Shown here piece after piece: positions 45,856-57,089 of a stretch of DNA of 64,000 nt. This DNA is from Zopfochytrium polystomum (taxonomy: Eukaryota; Chytridiomycota; Chytridiomycetes; Chytridiales; Chytridiaceae): positions 620,001 through 684,000 of the forward strand of contig JAIVFJ010000002.1 in assembly GCA_025765615.1 (NCBI GenBank), written 5' to 3'. The position numbers and the translations under genes are program-made. Within the stretch, counting starts at the first letter, position 1. Every line of letters begins with the position of its first letter. The notes beneath the pieces were generated by a model. That model ran no database searches and was not told the origin of the DNA. It was given only the letters and a program-made list of their open reading frames with translations.

Positions 45856-48834
45856 ATGAGCCAGATCGCCGTCTTGGCGACATGCTCGCTCAATCAGTGG
45901 GCCTTGGATTTCGAAGGGAACCGATCGAGAATACTTGAGTCCGTGCGACGCGCGAAGCAGCGTGGTGCAGCCTATCGCCTTGGTCCAGAGCTGGAGATCA
46001 CCGGTTACGGCTGCAATGACCACTTTCTTGAGAGTACGTGCGTCAACAGACAGCAAACTTTGCACATTGACGCGACCGGCTGCGTTCAACAGGTGACACG
46101 TACATGCACTCGTGGGAGGTCCTCGCAGAACTGTTGAAGTCCGACGAGTGCAGTGATATTGTTTGCGACGTTGGCATGTGAGTCGTCTGCAACTGATCAG
46201 CCATGCGTTCGAAAACTTGATAATTTCTGGAAGGCCTGTCATGTTCAAAGGCCTCCGCTACAACTGCCGGGTTATTTTCCACAACGGACAGATTCTGCTG
46301 ATTCGACCAAAGCTCTTTCTTGCGAACGACGGAAATTACAGGGAGATGCGGTGGTTCACCCCTTGGATGAAACCTCGTCATCAAGAGACGCTTATGCTGC
46401 CAGACGTTGTCAGCGCCGTAACTGGTCAGGTCTGTGTAATTTCCGGCCTGCAGATTCCGTGAGATTTTGACCAGTGCCGTAGACGGAAGCTCCTTTCGGG
46501 GACATGGTTATCAAGACGAGCGAGTTGAGTTCAAAGAATTCTTCCACTTCAGGTTAATGAAGAGCTTTTAGCACCATTCTTGGAACAGAACTTTGCGAAG
46601 AGCTTTTCACTCCCCACAGGTAGCGCCGTGAAAATGCCACAAAGCTTCCCCCATTGATCACAGTCCCTGCAGCCCTCACATTGGGATGTCTCTGGATGGT
46701 GTGGAGATATTCACCAACGGAAGCGGGAGCCACCACGAATTCGGTAAATTGCGAACAAGAGTCGACCTGATAAGAAGCGCAACTGCCAAGGTTCGTGTCT
46801 AGCGTTTGCTTCATCGGCATGTAAGCGGCCTTAAAAGCGGCTAGGCTGGTGGTGTATATTTGTACGCGAACCAACACGGGTGTGACGGAGAACGAGTTTA
46901 TTACGATGGGTGTGCCTTAATCGTTGTGAACGGAGAAGTTGTTGCTCAAGGATCACAATTCTCGCTGGAAGACGTCGTAAGTTGCATTTTTTTTTTTGTC
47001 TCCAACACAGGGTCTCATCTCGTGCTGTAGGAGGTCCTGACCGCCACTGTTGACCTGGAAAGAGTTCGAAGCTTCCGAAGCGCCATCAGCAGGGGTCTCC
47101 AGGCCGCAAGGGCAGAAGTGTATCCAGCGGTGATGGCGCCAAAACTGTCTATTTCGGTTCGCGAGCGTGCTCGGCAGTATGGAATGGTTCCGACGCCGAC
47201 CGTCCGAGTTCACTACCTTTCACCGGAGGAAGAAATCCGGTAAGTTTTAATTTAATTTTTCAAGAGACGCTAAGATTATTGGTAGATATGGGCCTGCTTG
47301 CTGGCTCTGGGATTATCTCCGGAGGTCGAAAATGTCGGGTTACTTTCTACCACTAAGTGGTGGCATCGACAGCTGTTCAACAGCTTTGCTTGTGTACTCC
47401 ATGTGTGATTTGGTGTGCCTGGCAATTTCAAAAGGAGGTCAGAATTGCCTGTGGCTGGATGCATCGCAATTAGGTTCATTCTCAATGTGCTTCAACGCTA
47501 GAAACGGATGTTCTCGCCGATGTGAGGAGGATTACAGGCGAAAAGGATTTCACTCCAAAGGATCCAAAAGATTTGTGCAGGTTTGGCACATTGACGTACC
47601 ATTTTGGCTATTTACTCACGATTTATGACCGAAACAGCCGCATCTTGCACACGGCATACATGGGCAGCCAGAACTCAAGCCAGGAAACTCGTTCTCGATC
47701 AAAGCGTTTTGGAGAGGCGATCGGAAGGTAGGTCGCTGGTTCCGCGGCATTTTAGCTGACCTCGCGATTCCTTTCCGTAGCTTCCATGTAGACCTCAATA
47801 TCGATAGCGTGGTGGCTGCTTTCCTGGCAGTTTTTGAAACAGTCACTGGAAAACGCCCGATATATAAGATCTTTGGAGGGTCGCCCGGAGAAAATCTAGC
47901 CCTTCAGAATGTTCAGGTGGAGACTTTTAAACGAAGAATACGCGTGCAGAATGAATGACCGCTTCTTGTGCTCAGGCGCGTGCTCGAATGGTGTTTGCGT
48001 ACCTTTTTGCGCAGCTTCTTCCGTGGACACGTGGGAAAACTGGGTCTCTGTTGGTTTTAGGCTCAGCGAATGTTGATGAAACTCTTCGAGGATATTACAC
48101 AAAGTATGATTGTTCAAGTGCCGACGTGAACCCGATCGGCGGTATCAGCAAAACGGACCTGAAAAAGTTCATTGCCTATGGTGTAACTGCATTTGATGTT
48201 CCCATTCTTCAAGAGTGAGTAATTTCGGAAAAGACCTTGTTGCTGATAATGATTGAAAACCAATAGGTTTATTACAGCCGTGCCAACAGCAGAATTAGAG
48301 CCTATTACAGAAAACTATACACAGTCTGACGAGGTACGTGTTGAAAGAGACCACGGAGGCGACCCTTAACGGCGTTTTCAGGTTGACATGGGCATGACAT
48401 ATGAGGAGCTGTCGGTCTACGGGACACTTCGAAAAGTTTCAAAGCTTGGGCCTTTCGGCATGTGGAATTCACTACTGTCAAGCTGGGGCGGATTTTTAAA
48501 GCCATCGGAGGTTTGGTGCTTTCTTGTTTCAAGGCAAAATGGCTGACAATGATGGACACAGATTGCCAAAAAAGTAAGCTGTCCAAGGGAATGACACAAA
48601 ACTGGTTTTAAACACTGGAGTTTGCAGGTGAAACACTTTTTCCTCTACTACTCGATCAATCGGCACAAGACGACCACTCTTCCGCCGTCGTACCACATGT
48701 CGCCCTACTCTCCGGATGACAATCGCTTTGATTTACGACCTTTCCTCTACAACTCGTCGTGGTCGTGGCAATTCCGCCGAATTGATGAAACTGCGCGTGA
48801 ACTGGAGGAAGGGACCCTCGGCCAGAGGCCGTGA
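45856..48834 (+). CDS. QNS1: glutamine-dependent NAD+ synthetase
   Basis: Makes NAD+ from deamido-NAD+, ATP and glutamine. The N-terminal nitrilase-type glutaminase domain shows all three catalytic positions: Glu in [11 protein letters not shown], Lys in [14 protein letters not shown] and Cys in [13 protein letters not shown] (assembled across the intron about 46620-46671). [19 protein letters not shown] and [19 protein letters not shown] follow. The synthetase domain has [19 protein letters not shown] (ATP-PPase SGGxDS), [58 protein letters not shown] and [20 protein letters not shown]. The C-terminus is EEGTLGQRP. About ten short introns. A candidate AATAAA lies at 48919. Confidence 0.95.
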
Positions 48835-49607
48835 AGAGCGAACTACTCGTTGTTGGAGGGAAAAGGCGGGGGAAATATCCGCTGCCCATCGCCAGTTGAT
48901 GTTACTGCTTCAAATTCTCAATAAATGTGAGAACAGGGAATGTGTCACAGGAATCCCCGACGGGACGTTCGCTCCCACGGTGGCCAAAGGTTCAGCTAGA
49001 TGCCACTTGACGATCAACCGAACGCATGAAAGCGACTGGCCCATGCCCCACGTGTAGGACGACTCACTCAGAGTTATTTTTCTTTCTGCCCTCGACTTTG
49101 GACACTATTTCCCCCAATTCTCTTGGCGTGTTTTTTCTGGGGCGCTTTTCCCGGAAAGTCACCATTACTCCCAGTTTTCTTCCGTCCTGTTGCACGGCTT
49201 CGGCTATGTCATTTTGAACCATGCTGGAATTGGGCAGTACTTATGTGCTCTTCAGTTGGGAGATGCTTTGTCGCCACGTTCACAGGAGTTGATCTTTTTT
49301 TCGCAAATGTTATTCGATGGGGTTGCGGAAGCGACCCACAGCAAGCTGCGTGTGGGCTCAAAAGAGTGTTGGGTGAGGCAGGCGAAAAAATTCTCGGGTT
49401 AAACCGAACCGAGATGGTTATCTCGCATAAATGATAACTTTGGTTCCATAAATAAAGGCTTAAGCGAAAAGAGTGGGCGAGCTGTGCGAGTTTTCGAACG
49501 CAAAAGAGAAGAGTGGATCAACGGCGCAACTAAAGTAGGTTGGAGTCGAGGCGCGGTTTGCTGCGTGAAAGAGTTGGAGGCGGGAGGGGAGCTGTGGAGC
49601 GTTCACC

Positions 49608-49680
49608 GGGTGTGTGTGTGCTTGTGCGTGTGTGTGAGTGTGTGTGTGTGTGTATGTGTGTGTGTGTGGGTGTGGGTGTA
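49608..49680. repeat. TG microsatellite
   Basis: (TG)n with interruptions, in the otherwise unassigned region 48835-49945. That region has a few short frames but nothing I can support as a gene. Confidence 0.85.
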
Positions 49681-49945
49681 GGCCCAACGCCTGTGACACA
49701 AAATGAAAGAAGATCCACGAAGTGAGCTTCGCCAATCGACGAAAAAGGGAGGTAATCGGAAACGTTACGAGGCTGCGAGATGTGAACAAACGAAGGGGGG
49801 AGGGGAAAAAAAACGGGTGGACTCTGCAAGCCCTGCAAGGATGTAAAGGAATCCTGACTTGGGCATTTGGTGGTGTAACCAGTCTGCCAGAGACTGTACC
49901 TCCAGCTCACCAATCAGCTACGCGAATCGAAGCGCGCAGTCCAAA

Positions 49946-51660
49946 TCACAAAGAAAGGGACTCAATCTCGACCTCCACTGGAACCGACGAGACCTCCTTC
50001 CGGAAACGCGTGACGCACGCCAGCGCGTCGGAAGCGAATCGCTCCGGCCCGCAAATCAATAGCCCGATCCCGACAGCGCCATCGCTGCCGCTGCTGCCGC
50101 CACCGCGGCGGCCTCCTGCGCGTCGAGCGCCTTTGCCGCACCGTGCAGGTGCAGCAACGCACGCAAGTACGGACGGCCGCGTGTGCGGCCGCACCGGCTC
50201 CAGTCTCTTGCCGTACTGCAACACGGCAAGCCGGTCCGACGCCAATGCCGCCGACGTAGAAGACGAGGGAGTGGAAGGATGCGTATTCGGTGGCGAGGCG
50301 GTTCGGCAAGCCGAACGGTCCTTGCAGGAGGACGCGAAGTGGATTGGTCCGCGTTACTATTGGGGTGGTCTTGAGCGTCGAGATACTGGCCGACCTTTGC
50401 AGTCCATTGGTTGCGCGAGCGGGCGGCGGGGGCGAAGAGGAAGGTGACGGAGCCGCTGTCGGAGTGGGTGATGGACCACCGTGGTACTCGGCGGCGCTGA
50501 CGGTGGGAACGGCGACTCGCATAAACTGCCCCGGCTTGCACGCAACTGCTCGGGCCGTGGCTATGGTGAGGGTTCGATAGCCGAACGCCTCGACAGGTAG
50601 CCGGTGACTTGGTTGGGTTTGAAGCGGGAAGCGAGACGGACGCAGCCGTCGACACATCAGAGGGCCAATCGGGAATCGCGTAGACAATGGGCATGGAGGA
50701 GTGAAAGTACGCCAGCAAAATGAATACAAAGTGGGGGTGCGAGTGGTAGAACAGATTGTACGCCCAACGGCCAACAATCCGCAGCGATCCGAGAAAGATG
50801 ATAATAAGCACGAAGGTAGAGCAAGCTCCAAAGATGGCATGTACGTCTCATAACCCCACTCCGTCTCGGCGTATCGTTCGCGGCCCTTGCCAGGCGTGGT
50901 GATCAACTGGAAATAAGGTGCCGCAGCCCCATTGCTTGTCCAGCAACCCAAACGCGGCGTCGACGAGGGTCGCCCAAAGCGTTGAAGCCCCAAGCCATTG
51001 GTGCACGTGGACAACGGACGTGTAGGGCAGGTCGAGGAGCTCGTTGACGGCCGAGTGCTTTGCCGCAGGCAGAAGCGCCAAACCATAACAAACGACGCAG
51101 AGACTCCCGAGAGCCACGCAAAGGCCGATATGACCGCGTTAATCCAAGTCCGAGCGCCACTTTCGACGAGGGACAGCTTCGAGCGTAATAGTGCCAGCTG
51201 GCCGCAGGGACGGCGATGGTGGCAGTCAGGATGGCCAAGGCGAACCAAGCGACTTCGCCCAAAGTCACTGAGAGGCGTGCGGTCGTAATTTGACGGACCA
51301 CTCTGCTGTATTTGACGGCAGTTGCGGGAAGTGCGGTGAGGAAAAGGAAGCCATCAATGAGAGCAAGGTTTTTTCGAATCACTGGAACTTTGTGCCATTT
51401 TGCGTGGTCGCAAGCCGAGCGTTGGTAACGATGGTGTAAGGTGCAAAAAGTATTTGGATGAGTTGTGGATTATCTGGAAACGGAAAGGGAAGTTGCGCTT
51501 ACATTGGAGAAGCAGCCGACTCTGGTTCCGGCGAAAAAGTGGCCAAACATCCATGAAGCGGCCGTCATTCGGAGGACGAAGCTGACGAGGCTGAAGAGGC
51601 AATAGACGGTTGCAGGTAGCGCACCCCCGATTGTTCGGCCGCGTCGGGTTGCTAAGGAAA
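49946..51660 (-). CDS. ferric reductase / NADPH oxidase family protein (frame breaks)
   Basis: Membrane flavocytochrome that moves electrons from NADPH via FAD and heme across a membrane. Visible segments in order: hydrophobic CLFSLVSFVLRMTAASWMFG; WFALAILTATIAVPA; GLALLPAAKHSAVNELLDL then VHVHQWLGASTLWATLV (heme-ligand His region); LIIIFLGSLRIVGRWAYNLF then YHSHPHFVFILLAYFHSS (second His region); KPGQFMRVAVPTVSAAEYH; WSITHSDSGSVTFLFAP; VLLQGPFGLPNR and HSLVFYVGGIG (NADPH site). The end is GLLICGPERFASDALACV (CGP motif), closing with EVEIESLSL. The pieces lie in different frames. Some gaps could be introns, but at the FAD-binding HPxS/T motif (about 50490) EYH and WSITHS are adjacent and out of frame by one base, with the Pro codon lost. 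So it is either a sequence error or a damaged gene. Confidence 0.7.
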
Positions 51661-51661
51661 T

Positions 51662-51672
51662 AGAGAGAGAGA

Positions 51673-51752
<80 letters not shown>
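51662..51752. repeat. GA microsatellite
   Basis: About 90 bp of nearly pure (GA)n next to the 5' end of the ferric-reductase gene. Confidence 0.95.
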
Positions 51753-51756
<4 letters not shown>

Positions 51757-51817
51757 CACATGCGCAAAAGCCTCTTATCAATTATCTTTTTTTCCTCTTC
51801 GATTTCGCTTTTTGCAA

Positions 51818-51821
<4 letters not shown>

Positions 51822-51855
<34 letters not shown>
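51822..51855. repeat. T34 homopolymer
   Basis: Uninterrupted T run in the intergenic region between the ferric-reductase and reverse transcriptase genes. 51856-52500 shows no supported gene. Confidence 0.9.
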
Positions 51856-51856
<1 letters not shown>

Positions 51857-52513
51857 TTTGGGTTTGCGTCTGTGCTTCTCGTGGTGGTGTGGTGGTGTGA
51901 CTGCCAAACGGGAAAAGCGGGGATTGGCAAATAAAAAAAATATCAACTTGATTGCTTGCTTTTTTGATGCATCTTCCGTGAGATGAATGATCCCTGCCAA
52001 AAAGTTAGCACATCAAGCCATTCCTCAACCCCTCTCTTGCCACTCTCCTCTCTCCACTCTTCGACTCTCCTCTTCTCTCGTTACGGCGAAGGATTGGAGG
52101 TGAGTGCCTTTGTTATCTTTGCGGTCAAAAACTTTTTGGGTGTGCGAGGGTGGATCGCCTCGAAGACCTTTTTTTCCCCCGTTCCACGGCAGCGCGCAGT
52201 TTCGATCAAGAGATGTGCGCGTGCTTTCGATGATTTAGTCTTCAATCTTGGTCTTGTTCTTTTCGTCTTGATGCAATACACAATAAGAGCTTGTATTCCC
52301 CCACATTGCTGTTTGGATTGGGGTTTGACAACTTGGCCAGAGATAATGAATCGATTCACTCGCGCCGCAGTCGCTCTGCAGAAGCGTCTGGAAAGGAATG
52401 GAACGACCGAGGGATCTCGTTGGTGGGAGACGGGTGTTTTGCACGACTTGCCCTCCTCGCCCGCCCGCCAGGCCAGCAAGCAAGTGGTCTTACCGATGTG
52501 GCGCGGTCACGAT

Positions 52514-52523
52514 TATATAAATA
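52514..52523 (+). promoter_or_regulatory. TATA box of the reverse transcriptase gene
   Basis: TATATAAATA, 45 bp before the ATG at 52568, implies a short leader of about 15-20 nt. Confidence 0.6.
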
Positions 52524-52567
52524 CACGTATTTTCCGTGAACGATAAAACACACACACGCGAGAAAGA

Positions 52568-55438
52568 ATGGCAACACCGACGTCGGCATCGACTGCATCG
52601 ACAGCGGCGGCGACGCTGCGGCACATCACGGACCGCAAGCTAGGCAAGGTAGGCGAGCGCAAAGCCGCCTTTGCCGCTCGGCGCGCCGCCGCCGAGGCCG
52701 AGGCCCTGCACGCCCGGGAGGCTCAGCTGGCTGCTGCGGGAGGGGACGGCGCGGGATCCGGCTTCCCAGCGTCGGCGGCGGCGGCGGCAGCAGAGGCGGC
52801 GTACCTCTCCGCGCTCATCACGGGACTCCTGAGCCGCGGCATCGACGTGCAGTCGGCGAGCGAGCACCTGGGCCTGCCGCTGGCGAGCGTGCAGAGCTTT
52901 CTGCAGCAGGCGCGGGCTGACGCCAGCGTGTCTGCCGCCGTCGTCGCACGGTGGCGGGAGGCGGTCGAGGCCGATCTCGCGGCGCGCGAGGCGAGGTTCG
53001 ACTACGCGGATCTATTTGGCAAGCTCGTCACCGAGTGGATGGACGAGACGGCCGAGGCGGGCGGCGGAAACGGCGGAAACGACGGCAGCGAGGCGGAGGT
53101 CGAGGACGGGTTCGATCTCGTAGACGGCGGCGCCAGCAGCGTCGGCGGCGGCGGCGGAGGGGAGCTGGAGGAGCAGCGGCGCTTGCTGGAGGCCATGATC
53201 TTTGAGGTCCGGGAGGTGGATGCTGCGGCGATTGTTGCGTACTTGGATGGACTATTTGCGGGTTCGCGCAAGGCGCGCGGGGCCAGCGAGACGCCGTTGG
53301 AGGCGTTGCGCAGTGGAATCCGGCGGTGGGCGGAGCAGTGGAAGCCGCAGAAGGTGACGAGCGACGAGGTCGAGGACGTGATCCGCGAGCTCCTCGCGGC
53401 CAACATTTTCACGGATGCGCGGCGCGCTGCGCTGGCGGATCTGCTTGCGCGGCCGGAGCTGCTGCGCGAGATGGTTGACGTCCTCCGGATGGACCTGGCA
53501 GAGCTGGACTCGTGGGACTGGGCGGGCCCGGTGCCATGGGGCTTCTGCAGGCAGGTGAACGGCAGGTACCGCGCGTTCATGGACGAGGAGATCCACACGG
53601 CTATCTTGCTGCAGTGGGTGGGCACGAACCTTGCCGTAGCATTGCGCGGCACCTTCATGGACCATTTCAACAAGTCTGGCGCGTGGGTGCACCTCCCGCA
53701 CCACGCTATGTCAAAGGAGGACCGGCAGCGGCGGCACGCGTTCCTTGGCAAGAACGCTATCAAGGCCTCGAACTCGGTGAGCGACGTCCGGCGCGCCGCC
53801 TTCCGCGACCAGTACTTTATAGTGCAGCTACCCGAGTCGACTTCGGATGCGGGTGGATGGAGCGAGTACAATGACAACAAACCGGCGGAGGGCAGGTCCG
53901 GCAGCGGGCCGACGGCGCGACAGTCTCTCCTGCGGCTGCTGACGACAGAGATGCTTTTGCATCGCATACTGTACGGCGAGTTCACAGTGCTCGCGAGCGA
54001 CTTCAAGACATTCGGGCCGTCGATGCCGCATGCGACAGTGCGCACCGTGCTTTCGTACTTTGGCCTGCCGGACCGGTGGCTGTCCTTCCTTGACCGGTTC
54101 CTCGCTGCCCCGCTCGTCTATGCCGCCGCTGCGTCGCCGGACGCCGGCACAGGCACGGGTGCAGTGACGGCGAAGGCAGTGCAAATCCGCCGCCGCGGGC
54201 TGCCCACGGGACGCACGCTGTCGGACGCCATGGGCGAAGCGGTGCTCTTCTGCCTGGACTTTGCGGTGCACGCACGGACGGACGGTGCGGCGCTGTACCG
54301 ATTCCACGACGACATGTGGTTCTTTGGGACGACGGAGACGTGCGCTCGGGCGTGGGCGGCCATACGCGAGTTTGCGGTGGTCATGGGGCTCGAGCTGAAT
54401 GCCAAAAAGACGGGGTCAGCGCGTATCGTGGACGGCGCCAGAGACTCGGCACCACCAACTCTTGCAGACAATGACGCACTCCCAAAGGGACCCGTGCGGT
54501 GGGGGTTCCTCGTGCTGGACGAGCGCGAGGGAGTGTGGAACGTGGACCAGGGGCAGGTAGACGCGCAGGTGGTCGAATTGCGGCGGCAGCTGGGTGCGTG
54601 CCGCAGCGTGTTCCGGTGGGTGCAGACATGGAACTCTTCGATGGCCGCCTTCTTCTCACGGCACTTTGGCGTTCCCGCACGCTGCCTTGGCAAGCGGCAC
54701 ATTGACGCGGTGGTGGCGGCGCTGACGCGCATCCAGCGCGGCGTGTTTGATGGGCGCGATTACGCGAGCGTGCCAGAGCACCTGCGGCGGCTGATCCGCG
54801 AGCGGTTCCCCGGCGCCCCTGCGGCCACTGCCGAACTGCCGGACTCTTTCTTCTACTACCCTGTCGAGCTGGGCGGGCTCGGGTTGATCAACCCGCTGGT
54901 GCCGCTGTTTGTGCGAGCGGAGGGGGCCAGCGGTGGCAGCGGCGAGCCGTCGGAGGTGCTGGAGCGGGCGGTGCGGCAGGAGGAGGAAGCATGGGAGGCG
55001 GCGCGCGAGCGGTTCGAAGCGGGTGAGCTGGCGTACGACGCGTCTGCGCCGCGGACGTACGACGGCGAAACGTTCATGCCACTGGAGGAGGGCGTGCGAT
55101 TTCTCGAGCAGACGTCGGACGCGCTCCGACGGGCGTACACAGAGCTGCAGGAGGAGATGGGCGAGGCGTCTGCGCCGTGCCCCGCAGAGTTTGGCGTGCA
55201 GGGAGCTGCACTGTTTGCGGCTCTGGGCAGCGGAGGTCGAAGCGGCGTCGGTGCGGCCGCGACGTCGGGGCTGGGTGCGCGATGGGGAGAGCACTCGACT
55301 TACTGGAAGTGGACGCTGGCGTTGTACGCTGGCGAGGCAAAACGTCGCTTTGGCGGCCCGGCGGCGGCCGATCGCGGCCTGCTGCCGCTGGGCCTGGTCA
55401 GCGCCCTGCGAAGTGAGCGCTCGCGGCTGGTAGCTTGA
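52568..55438 (+). CDS. single-exon cellular reverse transcriptase, rvt-like
   Basis: 956 intact codons, GC-rich, no introns. A long Ala-rich helical N-terminal region (about 1-330) carries no endonuclease, integrase, gag or zinc-knuckle motif. RT core: motif A with Asp478 in LASDFKTF; motif B GLPTGRTLSDAMGE from Gly544; motif C FHDDMWFFG with Asp581-Asp582; motif D MGLELNAKKTGSARI; motif E-like RWGFLVLDEREGVW. Both catalytic Asp pairs are present. A long region precedes motif A, as expected if the rvt-class insertion is there. The C-terminal domain has LPDSFFYYPVELGGLGL, a signature I associate with the single-copy fungal RT-related proteins rather than LINE or LTR elements. No flanking repeats typical of a retroelement, and it has its own TATA box. 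The rvt assignment rests on recalled family features. Its 3' quarter lies in the palindrome arm. Confidence 0.82.
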   Translation: MATPTSASTASTAAATLRHITDRKLGKVGERKAAFAARRAAAEAEALHAREAQLAAAGGDGAGSGFPASAAAAAAEAAYLSALITGLLSRGIDVQSASEHLGLPLASVQSFLQQARADASVSAAVVARWREAVEADLAAREARFDYADLFGKLVTEWMDETAEAGGGNGGNDGSEAEVEDGFDLVDGGASSVGGGGGGELEEQRRLLEAMIFEVREVDAAAIVAYLDGLFAGSRKARGASETPLEALRSGIRRWAEQWKPQKVTSDEVEDVIRELLAANIFTDARRAALADLLARPELLREMVDVLRMDLAELDSWDWAGPVPWGFCRQVNGRYRAFMDEEIHTAILLQWVGTNLAVALRGTFMDHFNKSGAWVHLPHHAMSKEDRQRRHAFLGKNAIKASNSVSDVRRAAFRDQYFIVQLPESTSDAGGWSEYNDNKPAEGRSGSGPTARQSLLRLLTTEMLLHRILYGEFTVLASDFKTFGPSMPHATVRTVLSYFGLPDRWLSFLDRFLAAPLVYAAAASPDAGTGTGAVTAKAVQIRRRGLPTGRTLSDAMGEAVLFCLDFAVHARTDGAALYRFHDDMWFFGTTETCARAWAAIREFAVVMGLELNAKKTGSARIVDGARDSAPPTLADNDALPKGPVRWGFLVLDEREGVWNVDQGQVDAQVVELRRQLGACRSVFRWVQTWNSSMAAFFSRHFGVPARCLGKRHIDAVVAALTRIQRGVFDGRDYASVPEHLRRLIRERFPGAPAATAELPDSFFYYPVELGGLGLINPLVPLFVRAEGASGGSGEPSEVLERAVRQEEEAWEAARERFEAGELAYDASAPRTYDGETFMPLEEGVRFLEQTSDALRRAYTELQEEMGEASAPCPAEFGVQGAALFAALGSGGRSGVGAAATSGLGARWGEHSTYWKWTLALYAGEAKRRFGGPAAADRGLLPLGLVSALRSERSRLVA

Positions 55439-57089
55439 TTAACCTGTGATGTGTTTTCAGTGCTTCCGTCTTTGTCATTTGAATTTGTGCGGCGAAGGAA
55501 ACTGCCAGAACTCGACGGCGATTTCCAACATGAATATGTATACTTTCACATTGAGACGTGTTCCGAGTTAGTTACTGTGTGATCAATACAGAGCTTATGC
55601 GGGGTTCGGTTCCGTCAAGTAAGCAACACACGGACACCAAGAGGGCCGGTGCCGAACGACTTAGGAGTACCTGCCGGCAGTAGGCAGATACTCGCTTGGG
55701 GTTTTGCATCCAGACTTTATTGATTTGATAAACTGAAAAATCAAAGTGATTGATGAACCAGGACAACTACTGACGGTCGCGCATTGACCGTCTCTTGTTT
55801 TTCTCCCCTTTGATATTCAGTGGCCAGAATCTCAGTCGCTCGCCCCCTCTTTGGCAACTTGAACTTCATTCATCCTCTTCTCCCTCGCTTTCTTCTTCAT
55901 TCTCCTCCTCCTCATCCTCCGCCGTCAATTTCCTCGTCCTCATCTTCCTCGTCCTCATTCCTGTTCTCATCAAGCAACTCAAAATGATGCGCCGTCAAGT
56001 CTGCCGAACCCTCTCGACGCACCCCTCGCCCGCTTGTGCGTACACGCCAACACATACCCGTGCCGGTCAGCGTTCACCGTGTCGCGTCGCCGCCGTCGCC
56101 CCCTCCATCCGCCCCCACCCCACTCCAGTTCGTTCCCTCCTCGCACACCACGGCGCACGCGACAAGCACCACACCGCCGGCGCGGCGGCGTCGTGCTCGC
56201 AGCCGCCCACCGGAACGTCCAGCTGGTCCGCGGCCCGCTCGCGCCACTTGTGCTGTCTGAGGCTGGCGCTACCCCGTCAAACGCGCTATGAATTCAACGA
56301 ATGGGACGGGGGTACTGCGGGTGTGAGTAATGCATCTGCCACCTCGATTTCAATTTTTGCCTTCATTCCCACCAGCAGCCAAAAGTAACCCTGAACATAT
56401 CTGCTCGTCAACAGGGTCCAACCCCTCAGCCATGCGCCGTACAGAATCCTCGGCAAATTCCTTCTCGTGGGACAAACTGCGTCGCACTGGCCGTCGCCAC
56501 GGCCACTGTCCCTGCCGCCTCGTGCGTGGTTCGGCAAAGACCGCTCGTTCCCCCTGGGCCTGTCGCGGTGGGTGCCTGCCATGCGGCAGTCCAGTCGGCA
56601 AACAGCCCGAAGAAGCGGGTTCGCGACCTTGCACACGAAAACGGCAGACTGGAGGCTGGCTGGGGCGGAGCTGGAAGTTGACCGCGGCCTGGGTGAAGCC
56701 GAATCGCAGAGACAGGTTGTGCATGATGTTGAAGGGGTAGAACATGCTGATGAACGCCCGCCATCGCGTTGGTTGGCCGCGTCCGCCGTCGTTGAGTTCT
56801 CGCAGTCGGCCGGCCGTGTTCAGAGGATTTACGTATGAGGGGTGTCTGCGTACCAAAGCACCGAACACCAATGACTTTCTTTCTTTCTTTCTTTTTATTT
56901 TTTTATTTTTTTATTTTTATTTATTTTTATTTTTTATTTTTATTTTTTGCTTAATTAAATCGTGTCACACACTTGTCAACGCTTTCTTTCTTTCTTTTTT
57001 GCAAAAAAGATCGCTGCCACCAGATCGTCGTCGTCGTTGGTTTCCTGCCAGATCGTCGTCGTCGTCGTCGTCGTCGTCCACGTCCACCT
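55439..57089. other. intergenic region of right arm, unassigned frames
   Basis: Mirror of 40984-42634, with the same unassigned overlapping frames and the TTTA/TTTC simple repeat at 56877-56948. Confidence 0.4.

Noticed and set aside
48840..49440. Possible small gene downstream of NAD+ synthetase
   Set aside because: Frames of 60-110 codons only, no recognisable domain, overlapping in several phases.
53002..54045. 347-codon frame antisense to the reverse transcriptase
   Set aside because: Shadow of a strongly biased GC3 gene; no motifs, while the plus strand carries full RT motifs.
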